From assembly GCA_026991135.1 (NCBI GenBank), contig JALXCD010000103.1:1-53505 (forward strand): a DNA stretch of 53,505 nt. The letters are read 5' to 3'. Below the pieces are notes generated by a model. That model was not told the DNA's origin. It saw only the letters and a list, made by a program, of their open reading frames with translations, and ran no database searches. Positions within the stretch are counted from its first letter, which is position 1, and each line of letters starts with the position of its first letter. The position numbers were made by a program, and so were the translations under genes. This document shows, piece after piece, positions 8,056 to 17,252 of this stretch. This stretch comes from Deltaproteobacteria bacterium. Lineage in GTDB: Bacteria; Desulfobacterota; Dissulfuribacteria; Dissulfuribacterales; QOAL01.

Positions 8056-9292
8056 AAAGGAGTATCCTCCTTATCCAGTCCAGGGCTGTTTCAACCGTTA
8101 ATCTTCTGACCTCATTTCTTGAACCTGGAAATAAAAACCTGTGGACAAGCTCCCTGTCTTTTACCATGACTCCGATAAAGACTGTGCCAACTGGCTTGTC
8201 CTTGGTTCCTCCTGTAGGCCCGGCTATCCCTGTAATTGCTATATTTACATCTGTGCCCGTAAGCCTTCTAACACCCCTTACCATTTCAAGGGCAGTCTCC
8301 TTGCTGACAGCCCCATACTGCGAAAGGGTTTCATGCCTTACCCCAAGATTTTGTTCCTTCGCCCTGTTTGTATAGGTGACAATGGATCGGTCAAACCAGT
8401 TTGAGCTACCTGAAACACCTGTGACAGTTGCCCCTAAAAGCCCTCCCGTACATGATTCTGCACTTGAAAGGACAAGATTTCTTTCCGTCATTATCTGTCC
8501 CAGTGTCTCTTCAAGGCTCCCCTCGTCTCCAATGGCAACAATATCCTTTTCAAATTCTGATTTAATCACTGAAGAAGCCTTGAAAATCGCTTCATCAACC
8601 CTTTCCTGTGAGCTTGAACTAGCGGTAATGCTTATGTGGACTTCTGGGAAGACGGGATAATAGCCTATTTTTACTTCGCTGTGCTCTTTTTCTATATTTT
8701 TAAGCCTTACATTAATTTCAGTTTCGGTGGGGCCAAAGAGCTTAAAAAGTCTTTGAACCACAAAGGGACGTTCACTGTCTAGTTCGTTAAGCCGTGGAAT
8801 CACCCTTTTTACCATGTGATCCTTTAATTGTTCTGGAACACCGGGCAAAAAGAAAAGATAAACTCCACCGTATTCGAGCTGATAACCTGCAGCATGTCCC
8901 TGGGGATTAAGGACCTTGGCACCCTTTGGAAGCATGGTGAGTTTCTTCATAAACTGTTTAAGGGCGCCTTTGTCCAGATGTGCCTCCATCTCTTCTATCT
9001 GCTGCTGAACTAGATTATTTTTTTCAAGAGGCAACCCAAGGGCCTTTGATACTGCTTCATTGGTTATGTCATCGGTTGTAGGTCCAAGGCCTCCTGATAT
9101 TATGACAAACTGACTATTTCTTAATGCCGAGAGTAAGGCCTTTTTTATTTCATTGGTATCGTCCCCCACAACAGTTATTCTTTTTAAGAAGTGGCCATTT
9201 ATGAAGAGTCTTGAGGCAACAAAGCTACTTGTGGTGTTTATTACCCTTCCACTAAGAAGTTCATCTCCAATGGCAAGAATCTCTCCAATCAT
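8018..9292 (-). CDS. cinA: CinA-family nicotinamide-nucleotide amidohydrolase
   Basis: A 424-residue two-domain protein. The N-terminal half (about 1-170) is a MoCF/COG1058 domain (EILAIGDELLSGRVINT, GGLGPTTDD) and the C-terminal half (about 260-415) is the NMN deamidase domain (SAESCTGGLL, GIAGPTGGT). It recycles nicotinamide mononucleotide to nicotinate mononucleotide; the N-terminal domain is linked to ADP-ribose pyrophosphatase activity. The start overlaps the pgpA stop by 4 bp (ATGA), indicating translational coupling. nadB lies further up the same block, so two NAD-related genes share the strand. Confidence 0.95.
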   Translation of the reverse strand: MIGEILAIGDELLSGRVINTTSSFVASRLFINGHFLKRITVVGDDTNEIKKALLSALRNSQFVIISGGLGPTTDDITNEAVSKALGLPLEKNNLVQQQIEEMEAHLDKGALKQFMKKLTMLPKGAKVLNPQGHAAGYQLEYGGVYLFFLPGVPEQLKDHMVKRVIPRLNELDSERPFVVQRLFKLFGPTETEINVRLKNIEKEHSEVKIGYYPVFPEVHISITASSSSQERVDEAIFKASSVIKSEFEKDIVAIGDEGSLEETLGQIMTERNLVLSSAESCTGGLLGATVTGVSGSSNWFDRSIVTYTNRAKEQNLGVRHETLSQYGAVSKETALEMVRGVRRLTGTDVNIAITGIAGPTGGTKDKPVGTVFIGVMVKDRELVHRFLFPGSRNEVRRLTVETALDWIRRILLYDTLLPGYKPLQ

Positions 9293-9756
9293 GACAGAAA
9301 TAGACTCCCAAAACGGAATAAAAGATTGACAATTACCCCGGCCATAACATCATCCATCATGATGCCGGCCCCCCTTTTAAAAATTGTCTCCATTTGTTTT
9401 ACAGGAAAAGGTTTGTAAATGTCAAATGCCCTAAAAAGTAAAAACTGTATCAAAACACTAGAAAAAGAAATTGGAATCAGCCAAAGGGATATGGCCATAC
9501 CCGCAATTTCATCTATAACTACTATTTGTGGGTCCTTTCCTCCAAGTCTTTCTTCCACCCTTGTAGATACATAGCACCCTAAAAGAACCAGGAAAATTAG
9601 AAAAAAAAGCCCCAATATCAAGGGCAAAAAATTGACCAAAAGACCTATTAATATTCCCAAAAGGGCACCTGCTGTCCCTGGGGCCTTTGGCACATATCCA
9701 AGGCCAAGGCCTGTTGCAATTAAAAAGGAAATTTTTTCCCTAAAGGTCTTTTTCAT
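9289..9756 (-). CDS. pgpA: Phosphatidylglycerophosphatase A
   Basis: A 155-residue membrane protein that dephosphorylates phosphatidylglycerol phosphate in phospholipid synthesis. It has the family start GLGYVPKAPGTAGAL, the metal/catalytic segment VVIDEIAGM, and the late FRAFDIYKPFPV and MMDDVMAGV motifs. Three or four membrane helices are visible. Its ATG directly abuts the larC stop (TAA then ATG) and its own stop overlaps cinA, so larC-pgpA-cinA-thpR is one transcription unit. Confidence 0.95.
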   Translation of the reverse strand: MKKTFREKISFLIATGLGLGYVPKAPGTAGALLGILIGLLVNFLPLILGLFFLIFLVLLGCYVSTRVEERLGGKDPQIVVIDEIAGMAISLWLIPISFSSVLIQFLLFRAFDIYKPFPVKQMETIFKRGAGIMMDDVMAGVIVNLLFRFGSLFLS

Positions 9757-10920
9757 TTAGACCCTATCCTTCCATCTATAGGCACTGTTAAAGACTGTCC
9801 TTATTGGAAGTCCCATTTCTTTTGCCATCCTTTTACAACATTCAAATTCAGGGACTACTTCGACATTTCCATCAGGCCTTTTTATCTCCTTGGCCTTGAT
9901 TTTGCCCCATATTGTTTCAACTTCCACAATTTTTCGCTCAAGAATACTCCTTTTCGCCTTAAATATTCTAAGCCCAATTGTAGAGGTTTTAGAAAGAAAA
10001 AGGGATTCCATCATGGGCCTTTTTTTCTCTTCACAAAGACAAACAAGTTCAAAGCCGGGTCTATTTTTTTTCATTACTATCTGGCTTATCCAGCAATCTA
10101 TGGCTCCATTTTCAAGAAAAAGCTCAAAAAGTGCCCCCATATCCTCAGGTGTCATATCATCAATAACGGCCCTTAGCTCCAGAATGGAATCTTTTCTTTT
10201 ATAAGGGGCATCAAAAAGGATAATTCTTAAAAGATTGGGCGTGTCCTTAATATCCCTTTTTCCTGCACCATATCCACATCTTGAAAGAATAAGATCTCCT
10301 GGCCTTCCCCATTCATGGGCAATAGAGACACAAAGTGCAGCACCGGTTGGAGTTACAAGCTCTGATTCTCCATCCTTAAAATAGACAGGCTTTTCTCTTA
10401 AAATCTCAAGGACTGCCGGGGCAGGAAGAGGAAGTCGGCCGTGATCACACCTTACAAATCCGCGAGATAAAGGCAGCGGAGAACATATAATCCTTTCTAT
10501 CTTTAAAGAATTTAAGGCCAAAAAGGTGCCTGTAATGTCAAGAATCGCATCATCTGCACCAACTTCATGAAAATGAACTTCATCTCGTGTGATTCCATGC
10601 ACCCTTGCCTCTGTATTTGCCAAAAGATTAAAACACCTTAAAGCCCCTTTTATAACATTTTCAGGAAGTTGAGAGCAGGTGATCAAATTGACTATATCAG
10701 ATAGATTCCTTCTTACGCCTTTTTTTGATGACTCGATAGTCACCCTTTTGGCATTTATGCCGTGACGCCTCTCCTGACTGATGATAATTTTTATATCTCT
10801 TAGACCAAGAACCCCTGGAAGGGATAAAAGCTCTTCTTTTTCCCATCCAAGGTCTATAAAGGCCCCCAATAACATATCTCCGCTAATTCCTGAAAAACAA
10901 TCTAAAAATGCACATTTCAT
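9757..10920 (-). CDS. larC: LarC nickel-pincer cofactor synthase (nickel insertion)
   Basis: A 387-residue LarC (formerly DUF111). LarC inserts nickel into the pyridinium-bis-thiocarboxylate cofactor used by lactate racemase and other LarA-like racemases/epimerases. Landmarks are the start CAFLDCFSGISGDM, HFHEVGADDAILDITG near residue 120, a GELVTPTGAAL-like segment (ESELVTPTGAAL), and the C-terminal domain. In some species larC is expressed by frameshifting as larC1/larC2; here it is a single continuous frame. larA, larB and larE are absent from the window. There is no obvious Shine-Dalgarno. Confidence 0.93.
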   Translation of the reverse strand: MKCAFLDCFSGISGDMLLGAFIDLGWEKEELLSLPGVLGLRDIKIIISQERRHGINAKRVTIESSKKGVRRNLSDIVNLITCSQLPENVIKGALRCFNLLANTEARVHGITRDEVHFHEVGADDAILDITGTFLALNSLKIERIICSPLPLSRGFVRCDHGRLPLPAPAVLEILREKPVYFKDGESELVTPTGAALCVSIAHEWGRPGDLILSRCGYGAGKRDIKDTPNLLRIILFDAPYKRKDSILELRAVIDDMTPEDMGALFELFLENGAIDCWISQIVMKKNRPGFELVCLCEEKKRPMMESLFLSKTSTIGLRIFKAKRSILERKIVEVETIWGKIKAKEIKRPDGNVEVVPEFECCKRMAKEMGLPIRTVFNSAYRWKDRV

Positions 10921-10934
10921 AATAAAGACAAGGC

Positions 10935-11633
10935 TCAGTTTTCTCTGGTTTTTTCCTCAACCCAGGAATAAATCCTTTCCCTGAAAAGCCATGCAGGGCC
11001 TGCAACCAAAATGGTAATCAAAACTATTGCCATCACTCCCACCCAATTCCCATTATAGATATCAGCCCCCTGAAAGCTCAACATCAATGTTCCGGGAATC
11101 CTTCCGATGGTTGAAATAAATACGAACACTTGCCAGGGCATACGGCTTAGCCCTAGGAAATAACATAAAAAGTCCTTTGGAAAACCAGGAAATACATACA
11201 AAAAGAAACACAAAAAAAGCCCCTGATGTTCTAAAAGCCCCTCAAATTTCCAGTATAGCTCTGATTTTTTAAGCCAGGGTTCAATAAAGCGCCTGAAATG
11301 CCTTGCAATATAAAAGGCCAAAAAGGAGCCAAGACTAAGACCAATGGTTGAATAGATAAGCCCCAGCCACCTTCCAAAGATAAAACCTCCAACTATTCCT
11401 GTTGCCTCCCCAGGAATAGGTGAAAGAACAACCTGTAAAATCTGAAGAAATATGAATCCAAGAGGGCCAAAGGGTCCCAAAGAGAGAACAAAGCCCCTGA
11501 TTGCCTCCTTTTTTTCAAGGATATTCAATAAAAACTCAATCGTCTGATACAAAAAGGGACTAAATAAAAAAGATAGAAACCCTAGAATGAAAAGGGCAAT
11601 AAGAGCAATGGCGACAACATATTTCTTTTGCAT
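10935..11633 (-). CDS. TVP38/TMEM64-family membrane protein
   Basis: A 232-residue polytopic membrane protein of the DedA/VTT superfamily (about five to six helices). The family signature FGRWLGLIYSTIGLSLGS (about residues 85-102) and the later VFPGFPKDFLCYFLGLSRM (about 147-165) are clear, as is GRIPGTLML near 180. VTT proteins act in lipid scrambling or transport; the substrate here is unknown. It sits between nadB (8 bp upstream) and larC (14 bp downstream) in the same direction. Confidence 0.88.
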   Translation of the reverse strand: MQKKYVVAIALIALFILGFLSFLFSPFLYQTIEFLLNILEKKEAIRGFVLSLGPFGPLGFIFLQILQVVLSPIPGEATGIVGGFIFGRWLGLIYSTIGLSLGSFLAFYIARHFRRFIEPWLKKSELYWKFEGLLEHQGLFLCFFLYVFPGFPKDFLCYFLGLSRMPWQVFVFISTIGRIPGTLMLSFQGADIYNGNWVGVMAIVLITILVAGPAWLFRERIYSWVEEKTREN

Positions 11634-11641
11634 TTAATAAA

Positions 11642-13276
11642 CTAGGCCCTTTCCAGGGTGTCTCTTTGAAGAATGGTATCGCGGCGCCAATTCCAATCAT
11701 CCTTTTGGGGGAAGTCCTGATTGAAATGTCCTCCTCTGCTCTCCTTCCTAAAGGAGGCGGCCTTTATTATCAACTGAGCGGTAAGGGCAATATTTCTTAG
11801 CTCCAAAAAATCTCTTGTGATGATGTAATCCCAGTAGTGTTGATTTATTTCTTCTAAAATGGGCTTAAGTCTCTGCTCAGCAAGCCTAAGCCGTTTTGAG
11901 CTTCTTACTATTCCAACATAATTCCACATGAGCCTTCTAATCACATCCCAGTTATGGGATATAAGAACTGCTTCATCCATATCCACAGCACCACCTGTAT
12001 CCCATGGTGGAATAGATACCCTTTCACTGACTTCAAGTTCAGATTTTATTGAAATGGCCTTTTGAGCTGCCTGATGGGCCATAACAAGGCCCTCTAAAAG
12101 AGAATTTGATGCCAGTCTATTTGCACCATGAAATCCTGTGCAGGCCGTCTCTCCCACAGCGAAAAGGCCGCGGATATCTGTCTGGCCAAAACTATCTGTC
12201 ACAACCCCACCACACATGTAATGGGCTGCTGGGACAACCGGAATGGGTTCCTTTGTTATATCAAAGCCAAAGCGGAGGCAGTTTTCATAAATATTTGGAA
12301 ACCTTTTGATTATAAAATCCTTAGGTCTATGGCTTATATCGAGATAGACACATTCTTTTCCAGTACGTTTTAACTCGCTATCTATGGCCCTTGCCACCAC
12401 ATCTCTATTTGCAAGTTCTTTATTTACAGGGTCATATTTTTCCATGAAAGGCTTTCCTGAAGGGTCAAGAAGCCTTGCACCTTCTCCTCTTAAGGCCTCG
12501 GATATTAGAAAATTTTTTGCCCTGCTGTGGTAAAGACAAGTTGGATGAAACTGAACAAATTCGAGATTTGCAACCCTTGCTCCTGCCCTAAAGGCTATGG
12601 CTATGCCGTCTCCTGTAGCAACATCAGGATTACTCGTATAAAGATAGACCTTCCCGGCCCCGCCAGTGCAAAGAAAGGTCAATGTAGATAAAATAGCATG
12701 TATCTTTCCGGTTTTGGCATCGAGACAATAGGCCCCGAGACATCTATCTATACACTGGGAAGGACTTTTCCCGTCCTTTTTTAAGGCACTGATCTTACAC
12801 GTGGTAAGGCAATCGACAACTATAACGTCCTCAAGTATTTCAATATTTTTATGTTCAAATACCCTGTCAATAAGACATCTTATAATCTCTTTTCCAGTAA
12901 AATCTCCTGAATGAAGGATTCTTCTCCTGCTATGCCCTCCTTCCCGTCCGAGATCATAAAATCCGGTAGAAGGATTTTTTGTGAAATTGACCCCGAATTT
13001 TTCCAGCTCTTTAATGCACTCAGGGGCCTTTCTAACAATTAACCTTACTATGTCTTCATGGCATAGCCCTTCTCCTGCCCTTATAGTATCGTATTCATGA
13101 AGGACAAAATCATCATTAGAATCGATAACACATGCTATTCCTCCTTGGGCAAGTCTGGTGGCAGAGTCCTCTTTGGATTTTTTGGTAACAATTATTACTG
13201 AGCCATGATCTGCAAGCTTTAGGGCCAAAATTAGGCCAGATATACCACTTCCAACAATAAGAAAGTCGGTTTGCAT
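11642..13276 (-). CDS. nadB: L-aspartate oxidase
   Basis: A 544-residue flavoprotein making iminoaspartate for NAD synthesis; fumarate can serve as electron acceptor in anaerobes. The FAD Rossmann motif VGSGISGLILAL lies at residues 7-18. Also visible are RRILHSGDFTG, EFVQFHPTCLY, EALRGEGARL and AAHYMCGGVVTD, whose pattern separates NadB from fumarate reductase flavoproteins. The start codon overlaps the thyX stop by one base (TGATG). nadA and nadC are not in the window. Confidence 0.95.
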   Translation of the reverse strand: MQTDFLIVGSGISGLILALKLADHGSVIIVTKKSKEDSATRLAQGGIACVIDSNDDFVLHEYDTIRAGEGLCHEDIVRLIVRKAPECIKELEKFGVNFTKNPSTGFYDLGREGGHSRRRILHSGDFTGKEIIRCLIDRVFEHKNIEILEDVIVVDCLTTCKISALKKDGKSPSQCIDRCLGAYCLDAKTGKIHAILSTLTFLCTGGAGKVYLYTSNPDVATGDGIAIAFRAGARVANLEFVQFHPTCLYHSRAKNFLISEALRGEGARLLDPSGKPFMEKYDPVNKELANRDVVARAIDSELKRTGKECVYLDISHRPKDFIIKRFPNIYENCLRFGFDITKEPIPVVPAAHYMCGGVVTDSFGQTDIRGLFAVGETACTGFHGANRLASNSLLEGLVMAHQAAQKAISIKSELEVSERVSIPPWDTGGAVDMDEAVLISHNWDVIRRLMWNYVGIVRSSKRLRLAEQRLKPILEEINQHYWDYIITRDFLELRNIALTAQLIIKAASFRKESRGGHFNQDFPQKDDWNWRRDTILQRDTLERA

Positions 13277-14232
13277 CAGCCTTGTTCTAATGCCTTTCTA
13301 ACCTGAGAAAAGACCTTTGAAAATCTCCTTTCAAATTCTGGAAGCATCATAAGCATAATCTCCCTCATGGAGGGGTCTGCTGCCTTTGAAGCCCGAAGTC
13401 TAAAGATATGTTGCCACTCCTCCAGTGTGGCATGGACCATAATCTCGGTCTTACATGAATTTGGAAGAACTGTTCGAGCTGCCTGGGGAGATGATGTCTT
13501 TAATAGCTCAAGATAAAGGACTTCTGTCCTTTTCATGGCCTCTTCCCACAACTCATATTCCTTGGAACCTTCTTCAAAAAAACACGGCCTTATAAACTGA
13601 ACCTCACCTCCAAAACGTTCTTCACCGTACCTACAGTATCTTTGGGACTCCTGAAGATAAGATGCTACCCTGTGCCGAACCAGCTCATGGGTTACTGCCC
13701 TGTTGACTGTTATATGGGCCAAAAGACAGCGGTGTTTAACGAGAAGCCCTGTATCTAGTGAGTCTATCTCAGTGGGGGAAAGCATCCTTGCTGATACCTC
13801 TTTTTTTAATGCGCCTGTTTCAATATCTTCAAAAAAAATGGGGTATTTCTTAAAAATTTCGTCTCTAATAGCAATAATTACCTGATTTTCAGGAAATCTT
13901 TTTGCAAGATCTCTAAAAGAGCGGGGGTTACCAGAAATAAGATATTTACTTTCACCAAGATTTGATGACTGGCAAAAACGCGGGATATTTTCAAAGAAAG
14001 AAAAAAATTCCTCCCTTTCCTTTGATTCCACCTCGAAAACAAAATTGGCCATCTCAATGACGGATTCATGCCCCCTTTTAATGATACCCTTTATAAAAGG
14101 GATAGCACTTTCAGGTGTGATCTTATCCTCACTCTTATAACAAACCCTTCCACAGCGCTCTATCTGTTCAAGGACCTTCCCTTCTTTAAAGTAATCATCC
14201 AGGATCTCAAAGCTTGGTGGAATTACCCTCAT
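13276..14232 (-). CDS. thyX: Flavin-dependent thymidylate synthase ThyX
   Basis: A 318-residue ThyX, which makes dTMP from dUMP using methylene-tetrahydrofolate and FAD/NADPH. The signature RHRVASYLQESQRY (about residues 181-194) fits RHR-x7-S. The late NSCKTEIMVHATLEEW and FRLRASKAAD are the usual nucleotide-binding and active-site segments. The protein is longer than the common 220-250 residues owing to an insertion at about 95-150. AAGGAGG lies five nt before the ATG. thyA is not in the window. Confidence 0.96.
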   Translation of the reverse strand: MRVIPPSFEILDDYFKEGKVLEQIERCGRVCYKSEDKITPESAIPFIKGIIKRGHESVIEMANFVFEVESKEREEFFSFFENIPRFCQSSNLGESKYLISGNPRSFRDLAKRFPENQVIIAIRDEIFKKYPIFFEDIETGALKKEVSARMLSPTEIDSLDTGLLVKHRCLLAHITVNRAVTHELVRHRVASYLQESQRYCRYGEERFGGEVQFIRPCFFEEGSKEYELWEEAMKRTEVLYLELLKTSSPQAARTVLPNSCKTEIMVHATLEEWQHIFRLRASKAADPSMREIMLMMLPEFERRFSKVFSQVRKALEQG

Positions 14233-14256
14233 TTTTCCTCCTTAAAAGACATGGCC

Positions 14257-16158
14257 TTAACGCTTCATGACCACCAGTTTGGTAGGCGTCTTTTTTTCTC
14301 TTTCCCCGTTCCGGCAAAGTTCATCAAATGAGACAAGAGGTCTCATCTTTATACATTTTACCCCCAATTTTTTGCATGTTTTTGAAAAGTCTTCAAATTT
14401 AATAAAAGGCTTTGTAAGGATTGTAACAAATATGACCTTTATTCCATAGCGACGGATGAGCCTTTCTGCATCTTGTCCTGTGCCAATTACCTTAACGCCA
14501 TGTATCTCCTGCCCTAATTTTGCCTTGTCATCATCAATAAAACCAATGGGAAGATAATCATGACCGCGTCTTTTTCTGAGCTCTCTCAAAAAAAGATCTC
14601 CACCATCTCCTGCACCGTATATCAAAACAGGTATAGAATGTTTCTTTTCAGCCTGCCTGATGAAATACTCATTGAACATTCTTAAAAGAAATCTTACCCC
14701 GCCTATGAACATAAAGGTCAGTATTGTATCAATAAAAAATACAACTCTGGAATAGCCCTCAAACCTATAAAAAAAGACCAGAGCCCCCACAATAATAGAA
14801 GAACTCAAAAGGGTTGCCTTTATGATCTTAAAGGTGTCATCGAGGCTTGCAAAGCGCCACTGCCCCCTGTAAAGGCCGAGGGCCCAGAAACAACTTATCT
14901 TAATGCCATAGACAAGGGGAAGGCTTTTGGCAATAAGGCTCCTGTTATACTCACTGATTACTCCATCAAATTTTAAAAGATAAGATGAATAATAGGCTAT
15001 AGTAATAAGGACAATATCAACACAGACCTGAAGAATCTGTTTTTTGTTAAGGACAAGGCTCATTGCCGTTAAAATCTTGGATTTGTCCCTTCCCTTTTCA
15101 TTGCCCCTTGGATATACATCCGAGTTTAAGTGGGTGAGAAAGACCCCAAAAAAGATAGAAATTATGGCAGTTATACTCAAAACTGCAAGCAATCCGTCCA
15201 GTGAATGCCTTGCCATATAAAGGGCTAAAAAGGAGATAAAGGCAGATGCCAACATAAGGGTCAAAACGGTCTTTTCCTCTGAAAGTCCTAGAAGAACAAG
15301 TCTGTGGGATGTGTGGTCCCTGCCGCCCTGGGCAATGGACCGGCCAGTTTGTACTCTTGTAAAAGAGACAAGGGCAGTATCAAAGATGGGAATAATAAGG
15401 ACAGCCACAGGTATTGCCAACATCAAGATCATATTCATAATACTGCTTCCATGAATGCCATTGGCTCCAAGGTTTATGACCCTGTCCTTTACACTTAAAA
15501 GGGCGAGGGAACCAAGCATATAACCCAAAAAAAGGCTGCCGCAGTCTCCCATGAAAATCTTTGCCGGTTTGAAGTTATAAATAAAAAATCCCAGACAGGC
15601 ACCGCTAAGAAACAAGGAAGGCAAAACAACAGGCCAGATACCAAAAAAATTTCCGTAAATAGCCAGGGAAAAAGAGGCGATCATAACTATTCCAGAAGAA
15701 AGTCCATCCATATTATCGAGGATATTTATAGCATTTGCCACACCTATTAACCAAAAGATACTCAAAAAAATCGATAACACTGGGTAACCAGGAAAATTCA
15801 CCTTAAGCCCAAATCCAACTAAGGCAACTATTGTTACTAGTTGTGCCAAGAATTTTCCCTGTGGGCTGAATTCCAAGAGGTCATCCAAAAGACCAATGAG
15901 GAAGAAGGCCGTCCCACCAAGTAACAGTAGGGCATTAGTTATCTTAGGAGTCCCCAAATTCAAAATGAAGGGAATTATAAAGGCAAAGAATATGGCTATC
16001 CCGCCAAAAAGGGCTGTCGGATTCTTATGCCATCTATCTTCTCTAGGCAGGGCAACAAAACCGGATTTTTGTGAAAAATAGATTACAACCGGAGTTAATA
16101 TGAGACTTAAAAGAAATGAAAAGAAAAAGCCTTGAAACTGATTGGCTATAGCCGTCAT
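14257..16158 (-). CDS. Fusion: WecA/MraY-like sugar-phosphate transferase plus WbpM/CapD-type N-terminal module
   Basis: A 633-residue membrane protein of two joined parts. Residues 1-345 are a polyprenyl-phosphate N-acetylhexosamine-1-phosphate transferase with all expected motifs: LLDDLLEF (Asp92-Asp93), NILDNMDGL (145-153), MGDCGS (203-208) and HTSHRL (282-287). Residues 375-500 hold four more helices, and 508-595 a Rossmann-like CoA_binding domain (IYGAGDGGDLFLREL, GFIDDD). The second part resembles the N-terminal portion of WbpM/CapD/PglF dehydratases but lacks the SDR catalytic domain. The likely role is starting an O-antigen or exopolysaccharide lipid carrier. Its start overlaps the epimerase stop (ATGA), so the separate SDR gene upstream may supply the missing activity; that is inference. 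Confidence 0.88.
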   Translation of the reverse strand: MTAIANQFQGFFFSFLLSLILTPVVIYFSQKSGFVALPREDRWHKNPTALFGGIAIFFAFIIPFILNLGTPKITNALLLLGGTAFFLIGLLDDLLEFSPQGKFLAQLVTIVALVGFGLKVNFPGYPVLSIFLSIFWLIGVANAINILDNMDGLSSGIVMIASFSLAIYGNFFGIWPVVLPSLFLSGACLGFFIYNFKPAKIFMGDCGSLFLGYMLGSLALLSVKDRVINLGANGIHGSSIMNMILMLAIPVAVLIIPIFDTALVSFTRVQTGRSIAQGGRDHTSHRLVLLGLSEEKTVLTLMLASAFISFLALYMARHSLDGLLAVLSITAIISIFFGVFLTHLNSDVYPRGNEKGRDKSKILTAMSLVLNKKQILQVCVDIVLITIAYYSSYLLKFDGVISEYNRSLIAKSLPLVYGIKISCFWALGLYRGQWRFASLDDTFKIIKATLLSSSIIVGALVFFYRFEGYSRVVFFIDTILTFMFIGGVRFLLRMFNEYFIRQAEKKHSIPVLIYGAGDGGDLFLRELRKRRGHDYLPIGFIDDDKAKLGQEIHGVKVIGTGQDAERLIRRYGIKVIFVTILTKPFIKFEDFSKTCKKLGVKCIKMRPLVSFDELCRNGEREKKTPTKLVVMKR

Positions 16159-17123
16159 GTGGCCAATGCCCTAAAATACTCTATGGTCTTTGCAAGTATC
16201 TCATCAAGGGGTGTTTCGGGAACAAAACCAATAAGGGATTTTAATTTTTCAAGGGAAGGAACTCTCCTCATCATGTCTTCAAAATCCTTCCCATAGGCCT
16301 TTTCATAGGGAATGAAGACTATTTCTGATTTGCTTCCAACAAGCTCCTTTATTTTCTGTGCCAAATCCGCAATTGAAATTTCTTCCTGACCTCCAATATT
16401 CACAACCTCACCTGCGCCCTTATCACCCTTTGCCAAGAGATAGATGGCCTTTACCACGTCTCCCACATAGGTAAAAGTTCTTGTCTGCTTTCCATCGCCA
16501 TAGACGGTAATTGGGTCATCCCTTAGGGCCTGCTGGATAAACCTTGGAACCACCATGCCATACATACCAGTCTGGCGGGGGCCAATGGTGTTAAAACAGC
16601 GGAAAATAATTGTATTAAGCTTTTTGGTCCTGTGGTAGGAAAGGGCTGTAAATTCATCTACCAATTTGCTTGCTGCGTAGCTCCAGCGCATTGTGCTCGG
16701 CGGACCATAAATTAGATTGTCGTCTTCCTTTAAGGGTGCATGGGTATGCTTTCCATATACCTCGGAGGTGGAAGCAATCAATATCTTTTTATTGTATCTA
16801 TTTGAAAGCTTTAAAGCAATTTCCGTTCCGAGAATATTGGTTTCAATGGAAGAAAGGGGGTTTTCTAGGACATATTTGACTCCAACTGCCGCAGCGAGGT
16901 GAATAACACAGTCACACCAAGAAATAAGCTCTTCCATCTTTTTTGCATTCAAAATGGTATCTATAGAATAGTTAAATCTTGGATTGTCAAAAAGGTGTGA
17001 AATATTTTCTAGACTTCCTGTTGAAAGGTCATCTATTACAAAGACCTCTTCTCCGTTATCCAAAAGAAAATCACACAAATTTGAACCAATGAACCCCGCT
17101 CCCCCGGTAACAAGGATCTTCAT
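16155..17123 (-). CDS. NAD-dependent nucleotide-sugar epimerase/dehydratase (extended SDR)
   Basis: A 322-residue extended short-chain dehydrogenase. The NAD motif GGAGFIGSN is at residues 7-15, an acidic DD follows the second strand (30-32), and the catalytic Tyr149-x3-Lys153 is in SYAASK with Ser118-Thr119-Ser120 upstream. FNTIGPRQTGMYGMV and GDGKQTRTF are typical of UDP-sugar epimerases and decarboxylases; the exact sugar cannot be read. Coupled by a 4-bp overlap to the downstream WecA-like fusion gene, it probably acts on the sugar nucleotide for the same surface polysaccharide. Confidence 0.9.
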   Translation of the reverse strand: MKILVTGGAGFIGSNLCDFLLDNGEEVFVIDDLSTGSLENISHLFDNPRFNYSIDTILNAKKMEELISWCDCVIHLAAAVGVKYVLENPLSSIETNILGTEIALKLSNRYNKKILIASTSEVYGKHTHAPLKEDDNLIYGPPSTMRWSYAASKLVDEFTALSYHRTKKLNTIIFRCFNTIGPRQTGMYGMVVPRFIQQALRDDPITVYGDGKQTRTFTYVGDVVKAIYLLAKGDKGAGEVVNIGGQEEISIADLAQKIKELVGSKSEIVFIPYEKAYGKDFEDMMRRVPSLEKLKSLIGFVPETPLDEILAKTIEYFRALAT

Positions 17124-17192
17124 GTAAACTCCCTCTAAAAAATCTAATCACCTAGCAGGCTAAAGGTCTCTTGATTTCCCCTTTAGACGCAG

Positions 17193-17222
17193 TTAACTTA
17201 TTCAAATATTATAATAAGCTAA
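17193..17222. repeat. AT-rich inverted repeat in the 129-bp gap before the epimerase gene
   Basis: TTAACTTATT (17193-17202) and AATAAGCTAA (17213-17222) form a 10-bp stem with one G-T pair and a 10-nt loop. There is no run of T on either side, so it is not a standard terminator. It could be an operator or a weak mRNA hairpin. Confidence 0.3.
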
Positions 17223-17252
17223 TATTAAATCAACCATCTTTTCCCCGTAAAA

